NCBI GenBank assembly: GCA_963706755.1 | Contig: CAVPNH010000005.1 | Location: forward strand, 40,409-104,408 | Source of the DNA: RPQJ01 sp963706755 | GTDB lineage: Bacteria; Pseudomonadota; Gammaproteobacteria; Steroidobacterales; Steroidobacteraceae | Length of the DNA: 64,000 nt | Direction: 5' to 3' | Shown: positions 29,423 through 37,008 of the stretch, piece by piece | Numbering within the stretch: position 1 is the stretch's first letter | Layout of the letters: each line of letters opens with the position of its first letter | Notes under the pieces: model-generated | Databases searched by the model: none | Seen by the model: the letters and a program-made list of their open reading frames with translations, nothing else | Told to the model about the DNA's origin: nothing | Translations under genes and position numbers: made by a program

Positions 29423-29919
29423 GCGGCGATCCGCTCGAGGCCGGCCGCGCTCACCCGGGCCGCGAGCGTGCGGACGCGACCGACGCCCGGCACCTCGAGT
29501 TCCGGCGCGATTTCGGCGAGCGGCTCGAGCACGAAGGCGCGTTCCGCAATGCCAGGATGCGGCACGGTGAGTCCCGGCTCGTCCATTCGGGCCCCGCCGT
29601 ACACGAGAAGATCGAGGTCGATGCGACGCGGGCCCCAGCGCACGACCGGTCGGGCCCGGCCGAGGCGCTCCTCCAGCGATTTGAGTTCCGCGAGAAATTC
29701 GCCGGCAGCGAGCGTCGTCAGCATGCCAGCCGCGGCGTTCACGAAGTCCGGCTGCGCAACGGGTCCGAAGGGCGACGAACAATAGAGCGAGGAACGCACG
29801 ATGAGCTGCGAACCGCGCACGGCCGCAAGTCCCTCGAATGCACGTTCGAGCTGTGCATGCGGATCCTCGAGGTTGCTGCCGAGTCCGACATAGGCTGGCA
29901 TCCAGGACACGTCTTTCAT
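29419..29919 (-). CDS. folK: 2-amino-4-hydroxy-6-hydroxymethyldihydropteridine pyrophosphokinase
   Basis: FolK pyrophosphorylates the pterin precursor in folate synthesis. I chose the ATG at 29919 ('MKDVSWMPAYVGLGSNLEDP'), giving 166 residues, close to the family norm; the frame is open further upstream without homology. Motifs: 'AYVGLGSNLEDP', 'RWGPRRIDLDLLVYGG' (catalytic/metal Asp pair) and 'VPHPGIAERAFVLEPLAEI'. It overlaps the kinase gene downstream by four bases and follows pcnB after 16 bases. Confidence 0.95.
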   Translation of the reverse strand: MKDVSWMPAYVGLGSNLEDPHAQLERAFEGLAAVRGSQLIVRSSLYCSSPFGPVAQPDFVNAAAGMLTTLAAGEFLAELKSLEERLGRARPVVRWGPRRIDLDLLVYGGARMDEPGLTVPHPGIAERAFVLEPLAEIAPELEVPGVGRVRTLAARVSAAGLERIAA

Positions 29920-29935
29920 CGACGCGCTCCTCCGC

Positions 29936-31288
29936 TCAGGTGGCGGGACCCCGGCGACGACGCCGGGAGCGCGATCGCGGGGCCGCATCACCGGTCCGGG
30001 GCTGGCTCTCCACCTCGGTGAGGCGCTCGTCGGGCTGCATCTCCTGCAGGCGGGTCCACCACGCGGCGACCTCGGGGTCGACTTCGCCGGAGGCGACCCG
30101 CAGCAACAGGAAATCGTAGGCCGCGCGGAAGCGAGGATGCTCGAGGAAGCGCGCGGCGCGCCGGCCCGCGCGACGCTCGAAGCGGGGCTGCATGAGGATG
30201 ATGTCCTGCATCGGCAACGTGAACCGCTTGGGCACCGCGATGCGGCGCATCTGGCGCGAGATCACCGCATCGCAGGCGGTTCCGAGCAGCGCCGGGTCGT
30301 CCGGCAGCGGCCCGCGCGGCACGCCCGCCTCGCGCAGGATCGCGGGCCACAGCAGCACTGCGAAGAGGAACATCGGCGTGACGGACTTGTCCTCGCGCAC
30401 GCGGTCGTCGGTATTGGCGAGACCGAGCTGCACCAGGCGCGCGCCCGGCGAGTCCGGGGCTTCGTTCACCGCGCGCACGACGTCGGGCATGAGGTGCGAC
30501 AGGAGCCCGAGCCGCGCGAGCAGATTGCAGGACGCGCCCGCCGAGCCTGCGAGCAGGAGCTTCATCGCCTCGTCGAACAGGCGCGCCGGAGGCACGCCGT
30601 CGAGCAGGTAGGCGAGCTTGTGCAGCGGTGCTTCGGTTTCGGCATGCAGCGTGAAGCCGAGCTTGGCGGCAAAACGCGCGGCACGCAGCATGCGCACCGG
30701 ATCCTCGCGGTAGCGGGTCTCCGGGTCGCCGATCATGCGCAGGACGCGTGCAGTCGCGTCCGGCACGCCACCGACGTAGTCCCAGATCGTGTAGTCCTCG
30801 ATGCTGTAGTAAAGGGCGTTCGCCGTGAAGTCGCGGCGCCAGACGTCTTCTTCGATGCTGCCGTAGAGGTTGTCGCGCAGGATGCGACCGTGCTCGTCGT
30901 GCACCCTTCGCCCGACCTCGTCCACGCCGTGGTCCTCGTCGATCTCGGTGTGCGCGGCGCGGAAGGTCGCGACCTCGATGATCTCCGGGCCGAAGCGCAC
31001 GTGCGCGAGGTGGAAGCGCCGCCCGATCAGGCGGCAGTTCCTGAAGAGCTTCCGCACCTGCTCGGGATGGGCGTCGGTCGCGATGTCGAAATCCTTGGGA
31101 CTCAAGCCCAGCAGCATGTCGCGCACGGCGCCACCGACCAGGAAGCCCTGGAATCCGCCCTCGCGCAGGCGATAGAGCACTTTCAGTGCGCCCGGGGAAA
31201 TGTTGGCGCGGGAAATCGGGTGATCGGCGCGCGGAACGATGACGGGCGACGGATGGCCGGACGTGTCTGGGATGTCGCTGGAGAACAA
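29936..31288 (-). CDS. pcnB: Poly(A) polymerase I
   Basis: PcnB adds 3' poly(A) tails that mark RNAs for decay. The 450-residue product has the class II nucleotidyltransferase signature 'FLVGGAVRDMLLGLSPKDFD' near 49 followed by 'IATDAHPEQ' (catalytic Asp pair), 'RDFTANALYYSIED', and the RNA/nucleotide-binding 'DPETRYREDPVRMLRAARFA'. A very basic Arg-rich C-terminal tail ('SRSRRRRRGP') is typical of poly(A) polymerase as opposed to CCA-adding enzyme. The order pcnB-folK-panB-panC is canonical. Confidence 0.95.
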   Translation of the reverse strand: MFSSDIPDTSGHPSPVIVPRADHPISRANISPGALKVLYRLREGGFQGFLVGGAVRDMLLGLSPKDFDIATDAHPEQVRKLFRNCRLIGRRFHLAHVRFGPEIIEVATFRAAHTEIDEDHGVDEVGRRVHDEHGRILRDNLYGSIEEDVWRRDFTANALYYSIEDYTIWDYVGGVPDATARVLRMIGDPETRYREDPVRMLRAARFAAKLGFTLHAETEAPLHKLAYLLDGVPPARLFDEAMKLLLAGSAGASCNLLARLGLLSHLMPDVVRAVNEAPDSPGARLVQLGLANTDDRVREDKSVTPMFLFAVLLWPAILREAGVPRGPLPDDPALLGTACDAVISRQMRRIAVPKRFTLPMQDIILMQPRFERRAGRRAARFLEHPRFRAAYDFLLLRVASGEVDPEVAAWWTRLQEMQPDERLTEVESQPRTGDAAPRSRSRRRRRGPAT

Positions 31289-31303
31289 TTAGGGCGCTTC
31301 CGC

Positions 31304-31331
31304 TGGACCGGCAAAAAGGGCTGCGTATAAT
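31304..31331 (+). promoter_or_regulatory. Probable promoter of tRNA-Glu
   Basis: A perfect TATAAT at 31326-31331 lies 45 bases before the tRNA, with a weak -35 (TGGACC, 31304-31309) 16 bases upstream. The GC-rich stretch after the -10 (CGCGCCC) resembles the discriminator of stringently controlled stable-RNA promoters. Confidence 0.6.
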
Positions 31332-31375
31332 ACGCGCCCTCACGCAGGCTCCGACAGCCTGCAATCTTCGGGCAC

Positions 31376-31451
31376 GCTCCCATCGTCTAGAGGCCCAGGA
31401 CACAGCCCTCTCAAGGCTGGTACGAGGGTTCGAATCCCTCTGGGAGCGCCA
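31376..31451 (+). tRNA. tRNA-Glu (anticodon CTC), CCA encoded
   Basis: The acceptor arms GCTCCCA and TGGGAGC pair perfectly, followed by discriminator G and an encoded CCA. The anticodon stem CAGCC/GGCTG closes a loop CTCTCAA whose positions 34-36 are CTC, reading GAG. The T arm has GGTTCGAATCC. The D arm matches other bacterial tRNA-Glu sequences (GTCTAGAGGCCCAGGACA). Confidence 0.95.
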
Positions 31452-31586
31452 TTTGATTCAATGGCTTACGGAATAACCCGCCCTTCCTACGGTCTCGTGG
31501 GAATCTGGTGGGAATATTCCCGTACGGAATTTGCGCGATTTCGGCGTCCGATTCTTCCAGCTCATTCGCCAGGCGTCTAAGGCACC

Positions 31587-31766
31587 TCACGTGCCTCGGT
31601 TCCGAGGACCGCCAGGAGACGCGCCCGTTAGAATCGCCAGCGCCTCGGCCAGCGAATTGAACCCCTGCCCGTCCACCTCGTAGCCACCACCCTGCAGCAT
31701 CACCAGGTCGGGATACTCGACGCAGCGCCAGGTGGTGGCGTCGCGGGTGAAGTGCAGTAACAGCAC
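31587..31766 (-). pseudogene. Probable remnant of a small protein gene
   Basis: A minus-strand frame of about 59 codons from a GTG at 31766 reads 'LLLHFTRDATTWRCVEYPDL', then 'QGGGYEVDGQGFNSLAEALA', which looks protein-like (aromatic, Gly and acidic spacing, no low complexity). An in-frame stop lies just upstream of the GTG and there is no ribosome-binding site. It may be the tail of a lost gene beside the tRNA. No family is recognised. Confidence 0.35.
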
Positions 31767-31844
31767 CGCCGATTAGCCCTTATGGCGGTGAACGCGACCG
31801 GGAGTAGCGTCGCCCCTACATTCCGACGGAACAGGGACGGGATA

Positions 31845-32120
31845 ATGCAAAGATCAATACTGTTACTGGCGGTCGGTGTCTATTGCGGCTGTGCCTCCGC
31901 ATCAGGGGTTGTTCCGATGGGCGACGGGACCTACATGATTTCCAGGTCGCAGTGGGGCATCCAGCACACGGGTGCGAGCGTAAAGGCGAATGTGCTGAAA
32001 GAGGCCGGCACGTGCTGCGCTCGGCAACAAAAAGAACTGGAAGTCGTCAGCACCGCGCAAAAGGACATGGTGCCGTTCAAGTCAGAAGCGCAGGCGGAAG
32101 TAGAGTTCCGCTGCCGGTAG
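31845..32120 (+). CDS. Small exported protein, Cys-containing
   Basis: The ATG at 31845 follows an AGGGACGGG site. The 91-residue product starts with a signal peptide ('MQRSILLLAVGVYCGCASA', cleavage near ASA/SG), followed by 'DGTYMISRSQWGIQHTGA', a helix, 'CCARQQKELEVVS' and a C-terminal 'EVEFRCR'. This pattern resembles short uncharacterised secreted proteins of proteobacteria that are named only as hypothetical. It may be a lipoprotein, but no good lipobox is visible. No partner gene is nearby. Confidence 0.6.
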   Translation: MQRSILLLAVGVYCGCASASGVVPMGDGTYMISRSQWGIQHTGASVKANVLKEAGTCCARQQKELEVVSTAQKDMVPFKSEAQAEVEFRCR

Positions 32121-32246
32121 CGCCCAAGAAGCGGCGCAGGGCTTAATCCTCTTTCAGGTAGCCACTCAGCCCCATCGTTCAATGGTGGCCCGAGGCCAGA
32201 ACGTCTACGGGGCTTCCTGGCCCTGATTGCGACTCACACGCAGAAT

Positions 32247-32273
32247 CAAAAAGCCCGTCACTAGGACGGGCCT
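32247..32273 (-). terminator. Rho-independent terminator (minus strand)
   Basis: On the minus strand the stem GCCCGTCC and GACGGGC closes a short loop (TAGT) and is followed by TTTTTG. It would end transcripts coming from the right, just past the PEP-CTERM-like tail. Confidence 0.75.
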
Positions 32274-32764
32274 CTTGCCGCGTTGAGCGCGGCGCTTACG
32301 CTTTGCGTCGTCGGCTCAAGCCGAGACCGGCGACGCCCAAGCCGAGCAGTCCAAGCACGCTGTTCACAGAGTTGGAGCAGCTTGCCCGGGGCGCCGGAAT
32401 ACTGAGGCAACATGGCCAGCGCGGCCCAATTGCCGGCCACGATCTTCTGCACGTCACGTCGTCTCAATCCCCAAGCATCGCCGACGGTCTTCCACGCTAC
32501 GTCCGCCTTCTCCTTCAGTAGTTGCGTGAGGCACAGGTAGTGGAGTGCGATATGAGTCCCGTCGCCCGAGCGGCGATTGTGCGGCGGCTTGGTTCCGGTC
32601 AGGTCGGCAACATCATCGCCGCGCAGTAGCGCCACAAAGATCGCATCCAGCAAGTTGCGCTCGGCCTGCGTCACGGGCAGCCCTTCGATCGCCTTCGACA
32701 TCGCTCGAATGAAGCGACGCTGCTTGTCGATGCGAATCGTTTCCTGAATTTCGGAGCGTTGCAT
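32261..32764 (-). CDS. Hypothetical protein of 167 residues
   Basis: The open frame starts 'MQRSEIQETIRIDKQRRFIR' and continues with helix-rich, charged sequence ('IEGLPVTQAERNLLDAIFVA', 'GLRRRDVQKIVAGNWAALAM'). It looks like a soluble helical protein of unknown function, perhaps DNA-binding. Its stop lies inside the downstream terminator hairpin, while another frame ends sensibly before it at 32296 with a PEP-CTERM-like tail, so the last 35 or so residues given here are doubtful. I do not recognise the family. Confidence 0.45.
   Translation of the reverse strand: MQRSEIQETIRIDKQRRFIRAMSKAIEGLPVTQAERNLLDAIFVALLRGDDVADLTGTKPPHNRRSGDGTHIALHYLCLTQLLKEKADVAWKTVGDAWGLRRRDVQKIVAGNWAALAMLPQYSGAPGKLLQLCEQRAWTARLGRRRSRLEPTTQSVSAALNAARGPS
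32296..32400 (-). other. PEP-CTERM-like sorting-signal tail in another frame
   Basis: On the minus strand, in the frame ending TAA at 32296, the reading is 'NSVLGLLGLGVAGLGLSRRRKA' shortened here as 'VLGLLGLGVAGLGLSRRRKA': a hydrophobic helix followed by an Arg cluster at the very C-terminus, as in PEP-CTERM/exosortase substrates. Just upstream the frame reads 'LSIPAPRAS', a possible degenerate PEP box. It stops right before the terminator. No exported N-terminal part is found, so it may be the 3' remnant of a lost gene. Confidence 0.5.
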
Positions 32765-33424
32765 TTCGCGGTGTTCTGTCGATGCGCAGGTAGTCGAGCT
32801 ACAGCCTTAGGCCATGGATCTGACACACGTCACAAGATCTTTATGACATAACGTAGAACTGTTTTTGGCGGTCACTCGCTTACGCTATCCGACGGGATCT
32901 TCACACGATGATTGACTTCAGAACGATCGCTGGCCTGACGCGGAAACTCCGGCGCGGGGCCGGGGCTCTGTATCGGCCAAATGAACGTGCTGCTCAGTTC
33001 GCTGTGCGTCGCCGGCTCAGAAGGCGTTGCGAAGCCGAGCGCCTCCCGCCCTGCGTTATTGGATGCAATATGCGTACCGATTTAGAGCGTTTCTATTGAA
33101 TCAATCGGTTGCCGGTTCGGGGTGCGAACGCTTCTCATGCCGTCTGGTGCTATGTAAGAAGCGCCGACTAAGCAAAGGCCGCAATTCAGGCTCACCCACC
33201 AGGCCTGCCTCGGCCTACGCTCGCCCCATGATCGACCTCGGCAATCGCCCAGGACGGTAGGGCGCCGGTGCGGGGCCGGGGCATCCGTGTCATTGAGCGT
33301 AGCGTTCCAACACTACGCATTGCCGACCGAAAGTGTCAGAGTACAGTTGAAGCAGTCGCAGCAATTGCTGACGAAGCGACGCAGGGCGAGCTGAACATCC
33401 CACCAATCGGCGAGGTGGCCAGCG
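32765..33424. other. Non-coding stretch with decayed repeats
   Basis: No complete gene is supported. It holds two degraded copies of a small-gene start reading 'MID(F/L)' (at 32908 'MIDFRTIAGL' and at 33228 'MIDLGNRP') and two copies of a short palindromic GC motif (near 32949-32966 and 33265-33281). Confidence 0.5.
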
Positions 33425-33715
33425 ATGTTCCGTGATAGGCCAAGGCTGAAGTACCACTGCGTGGAGGTCATCGCAGGCCAAAACGCTTGCGACGCTGCGC
33501 GTTCACTCCAACACCTTCGCGTGTTATCGGCTGGCGCCCCGCTGCTGCCGCTCAAGACCTGTGACCATCCTGCCACCTGCAAGTGCGTCTACCGCCACTT
33601 CGATGATCGACGGCGCGGCCCGCGTCGCGAGTACGAACACGCAACGAAGGTCCTCCCCCACAAGGGCGCCGAGCGGCGAATGGGGCATGGACGGCGCGAG
33701 ACCGACGACTATTAG
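33425..33715 (+). CDS. Small conserved-looking Cys-rich protein A
   Basis: The 96-residue product contains 'VEVIAGQNACDAARSL', then 'APLLPLKTCDHPATCKCVYR' (C-x5-C-x-C) and a basic segment 'HFDDRRRGPRREY', ending with 'GHGRRETDDY'. The same architecture recurs on the other strand at 34586-34858, which supports both as real genes. The Cys spacing suggests a small metal-binding site. I believe similar small proteins exist in xanthomonad-like genomes, but I know no function for them. Confidence 0.6.
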   Translation: MFRDRPRLKYHCVEVIAGQNACDAARSLQHLRVLSAGAPLLPLKTCDHPATCKCVYRHFDDRRRGPRREYEHATKVLPHKGAERRMGHGRRETDDY

Positions 33716-33758
33716 AGAACCGAGCAAGTCGGGTTTAGCGACACGCTCATTCCACACG

Positions 33759-33782
33759 GACCCCGCTTCGGCGGGGTTTCTG
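33759..33782 (+). terminator. Rho-independent terminator (plus strand)
   Basis: A perfect stem CCCCGC/GCGGGG with a TTCG tetraloop (33761-33776) is followed by TTTC. It lies about 45 bases after the Cys-rich gene and would terminate it. Confidence 0.75.
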
Positions 33783-33933
33783 TTCGTGGGCCGCGCCCCG
33801 TGGCGGGCGTCACCGCGCATTTGTGGTGCGAATGTACAGAAACTGGCGCTGCGCGCGGCCTCTACCGATGCCGACCAGCGTTGCGCGGCGTGAGACTCCC
33901 GGTCGGTCCAGACCGTCAGGTCGACGGCAACCA

Positions 33934-34254
33934 GTGACTTCTCGAAACCTTTGTGCGCTGCTGCTCGCGGTCTCGACGGCGGCGCTCATGTCCGGCTGCA
34001 CCTTTGGCCTTCGTGATGTTGCCCCCGAACGGATTGAGGACACGGATCAATACATCGCCCCGGTTGTATTGCGCGAGATTTGGGAGCAGCACCTCACCAG
34101 AAGCGAGGTCATCGATCAGTTGGGCCCAATTGACCCTGGGGACCAGACGGACCGCGCCATTGGCTATCTACGTTGCGGGTTGCCGGGCGTTACAACACCA
34201 GCGATAGGCTTCGAGACTATGAGCGTTCGGGACTGTCAGATGGTCGGCGTGTGA
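33934..34254 (+). CDS. Putative lipoprotein
   Basis: From the GTG at 33934 the 106-residue product starts with a lipoprotein signal ('SRNLCALLLAVSTAALMSGC', lipobox LMSGC), then 'TFGLRDVAPERIEDTDQYIA', 'REIWEQHLTRSEVIDQLGP' and 'AIGYLRCG'. The sequence past about residue 80 may be out of frame, as another frame stays open and charged. No family is recognised. It would be anchored in the outer or inner membrane. Confidence 0.55.
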   Translation: MTSRNLCALLLAVSTAALMSGCTFGLRDVAPERIEDTDQYIAPVVLREIWEQHLTRSEVIDQLGPIDPGDQTDRAIGYLRCGLPGVTTPAIGFETMSVRDCQMVGV

Positions 34255-34585
34255 TTCGACGAGATCGGTCATACGATCGTCGTCGTGTCATATCAGGCAG
34301 ACACCTTCAACCTGATGCCAATGACGCTCTTTCTTTCGAAACGCAACGCCATGTGGCCCAACTGTCATGATCGCAAGCAATGGGGTCCAGCGCCTGCAAA
34401 GTCATCCGAGAAACCCTGACGAAACCGCCTCGGTTGCTCGGCTTACTGCGGCGTCATGTTCAGCGTCACCGCGCATTAGGGGCGAGATCGTGTAGAAACA
34501 GAAACCCCGGCGCGGGGCCGGGGGCCTGACTCAAATGAGCCTAACCCTTTGGGGCTTGATCTTTGAAACGTTAGTGACCCGGGAG

Positions 34586-34858
34586 CTAATCGCCTGCGCG
34601 ACGACTGCGCGACTTCCTGCGCTGCTCCCCTTTGAACCAGATTGAACGTTCCGAGGAACCAAGCAACCTTCGGTCGTCATCTTCGGCACGCCGGTCGGCA
34701 TACTTCTGGAAACGACACCGACATACGTGCGGCATTGAGCAGTCCGGCAGCGGTAGCCTCGGCGCTGCGACGGCCAGGGTCTTGCTCCCCTTCAGAGCCT
34801 TCACCGCCACACAGCTATTGCCTGCCGTGACGATCGATACAGCCGGGTATTTCTTCAT
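34586..34858 (-). CDS. Small conserved-looking Cys-rich protein B
   Basis: The 90-residue product reads 'VSIVTAGNSCVAVKALKGS', then 'APRLPLPDCSMPHVCRCRF' (C-x5-C-x-C), 'KYADRRAEDDDRRLLG' and a basic end 'GEQRRKSRSRRAGD'. It aligns by eye with the product at 33425-33715 across its length: hydrophobic start with NxC, AP-LPL before the Cys cluster, DRR after it, and a Glu-Arg-Arg basic tail. Function is unknown. Confidence 0.6.
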   Translation of the reverse strand: MKKYPAVSIVTAGNSCVAVKALKGSKTLAVAAPRLPLPDCSMPHVCRCRFQKYADRRAEDDDRRLLGSSERSIWFKGEQRRKSRSRRAGD

Positions 34859-35307
34859 ATCCGCAGTTCGCCTCCAAGCCTATGCCATCGAATTCGGACG
34901 AGCGTTGCTGCCAATTGCATGCGTCCGGTGGGATCTAGGCAAGCCTGAGTCTGCCGCAGCCCGCAACTTGGAACTGTGGACTAGTGCCGAATCACAGCAC
35001 GACGGGGGTTCGGCCGCCCGTGCCGACGCGGGGCCGGGGTCCAGAGTCGTGGCATGTTGGGCCACCTACTTGCGTAATTGAATCTGCTCAGGACCCGACA
35101 CGATAATCTCGGCTATTCCCTTGTAGAGTTCGATCTGCGCGGTCACGCAGATCTTGCGGCCTGTCAGAGACTCCGGCGCATACGAAAACGCCGCCCGGTT
35201 GCTGCCCCAGATCAACGCCGTGAACACTTGGTTGCAGCGCGAGCGAGCCGGGTTCGGGGACCGGCGCGGCCGGACCGGTGACCCTGCCTCGCCCCTGCCC
35301 TCGTCTA
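34859..35307. other. Non-coding stretch
   Basis: No supported gene. Both strands have open frames but without recognisable domains or start sites. One copy of the GC motif (GCGGGGCCGGGG) lies at 35025-35039; another lies at 34504-34525. Confidence 0.45.
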
Positions 35308-35421
35308 ATGATCGACCTCGGCACCATCGCCGGCCTGCTCAAGCACGACCACGAGCTGGCCACTCATTGCCCGCGCTGCGACCGCTGGTCTGTGCTGCCG
35401 CTCGCGGAGTTCGTCGCCCCC
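35308..35421 (+). pseudogene. 5' fragment of a small zinc-ribbon-like gene
   Basis: The frame reads 'MIDLGTIAGLLKHDHELATH' then 'CPRCDRWSVLPLAEFVAP', a CxxC motif that looks like the first half of a zinc ribbon. The protein-like sequence ends where the convergent permease gene ends (35422), and the frame then runs antisense through the permease. The matching second CxxC is absent, so it looks truncated. Degraded copies of its start occur at 32908 and 33228. Confidence 0.5.
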
Positions 35422-36808
35422 TCAGGCGCGCTTCGACCCGAGGCGCAGCGCGAAGGCGATAGCGAATCCTCCCGCCACCAGCAGGCTCATCCAGAGCTGG
35501 CTCGCGAGGTCGGGCGTGAGCCCCATGAAGACCATGATCGCCACCATGGCAAGCGATCGCAAACCACGTGCCCTACGGGTGCAGCCACATGCGGATCTGC
35601 AGCCGCTCGGGCGCCGTGGCCTCGAACTGCCCCCGCAGCCGAAGCTGGGCCGCCGATACCAGCAGGTACAGCAGCATCATGGTCACGCCCGAGGAATTCA
35701 GCAGGAAGCTGAACACGTGTTCCGGCGAGAGCCGCTCGGCCGCGAGCGCTCCGTAGCTGAACAGGCTCGCCACGACGATGGCGCGCGCCGGCACCTTGCG
35801 GGAATTCACCTGCACCAGCCACTTCGGGGCGTCGCCGTACTTCGCGAGGCCGAACAGTGCCCGCGAGGTGACGTAGAGTCCGGAGTTGAGGCACGACAGC
35901 ACCGCGACCAGCACGACGGCGTTCATGATCACGTCGGCGCGGCCATAGCCCATGAACCTGAGCGACGTCGCGAACGGCGAGATGCCGGGCACGATCTCGG
36001 TCCACGGCACCACTGCGACGATGAGCAGGATCGAGATCACGTAGAAGATCAGGATCCGCACCGACACGGTGACGGTCATGCGCGAGATCGTCCTGGCCGG
36101 CTCCTCGGATTCCGCCGCCGCGATGGTCGCGATCTCCGCGCCGCAGAGCGAGAAGATGGTGGAGGTCACGCCCGCCAGCACCACCGCCCAGCCGTACGGG
36201 GCGAAGCCGCCGTGCTGAGTCAGGTTGGCGAAGGACGGCCCTGCGCCAGAAGTGACGCCGAATGCGAAGGCACCGGCCACCAGGATGAAGACGATGATCG
36301 CAGCGACCTTGATGGACGAGAACCAGAACTCGAACTCGCCGTATGAACGAGCCGACATCAGGTTCACGGCCGTGAGCACGGCCATGAGCGCGACGCCAAC
36401 CATCCAGACCGGGAGCACGGGAAACCAGTCACTGATGATCTTGGCACCGGCGATGGCCTCGATCGCGACCACGACCACCCAGAAGTACCAGTAGAGCCAG
36501 CCCGACAGGAACCCGGCCAGGTGACCGAGGCCGACGCGCGCGAACTCGGGGAAGGTCTTCGCTCCCTCGACCGCGATCGCCATTTCCGAGAGCATGCGCA
36601 TGACGAGCAGGATGATCAGCCCGGCGATCGCGTAGGAGACGACTGCAGCGGGTCCCGCGGTCTTGATCGCCGTGGACGAGCCGACGAACAGGCCCGCGCC
36701 GATGATCCCGCCGATGGCGATCATGGACACGTGCCGCGAACGCAGACTGCGACTCAACTCTGCGCCGCCGCTGACCTCGGTCGCGACGGCTTCTGCGATG
36801 TGCGTCAC
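35422..36808 (-). CDS. APC-family amino-acid permease (C-terminal frame break and stop)
   Basis: This inner-membrane amino-acid transporter has about 12 hydrophobic segments. I chose the GTG at 36808 after GGGGGAG; the longer frame upstream has no homology. Motifs: 'SRSLRSRHVSMIAIGGIIGA' and 'GLFVGSSTAIKTAGPAAVVS' (TM1, GIGxGLF-type substrate loop), 'GAEIATIAAAESEEPARTIS' (TM6). It resembles the GABA/proline/aromatic permeases. Near 35575 a TAG codon after 'RIRMWLHP', then an extra base, interrupt the last two helices, which continue as 'CMVAIMVFMGLTPDLASQLW' to a stop at 35422. One indel plus one substitution would restore it. Confidence 0.85.
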
Positions 36809-37008
36809 CGGCTCCCCCCATCCCGCCGCGACTGCGACGGCGTGGCCGCAGGATACAGGCACGGAATGGGCTGTCCACCCGGTGGCCGAGGTCAGCAGCG
36901 GGCAATGGCGGCCGCGGTGACGCTCCGCACGGGCGAGTCGATCCTTGACGCCGCTCGCCGATCGGTTCACAAACGGGTTACCCAGATCGCACAGGCCCGG
37001 AGCAATCC

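Noticed and set aside
31452..35421. Intact prophage or integrative element at tRNA-Glu
   Set aside because: No integrase, no phage structural genes and no second copy of the tRNA 3' end were found.
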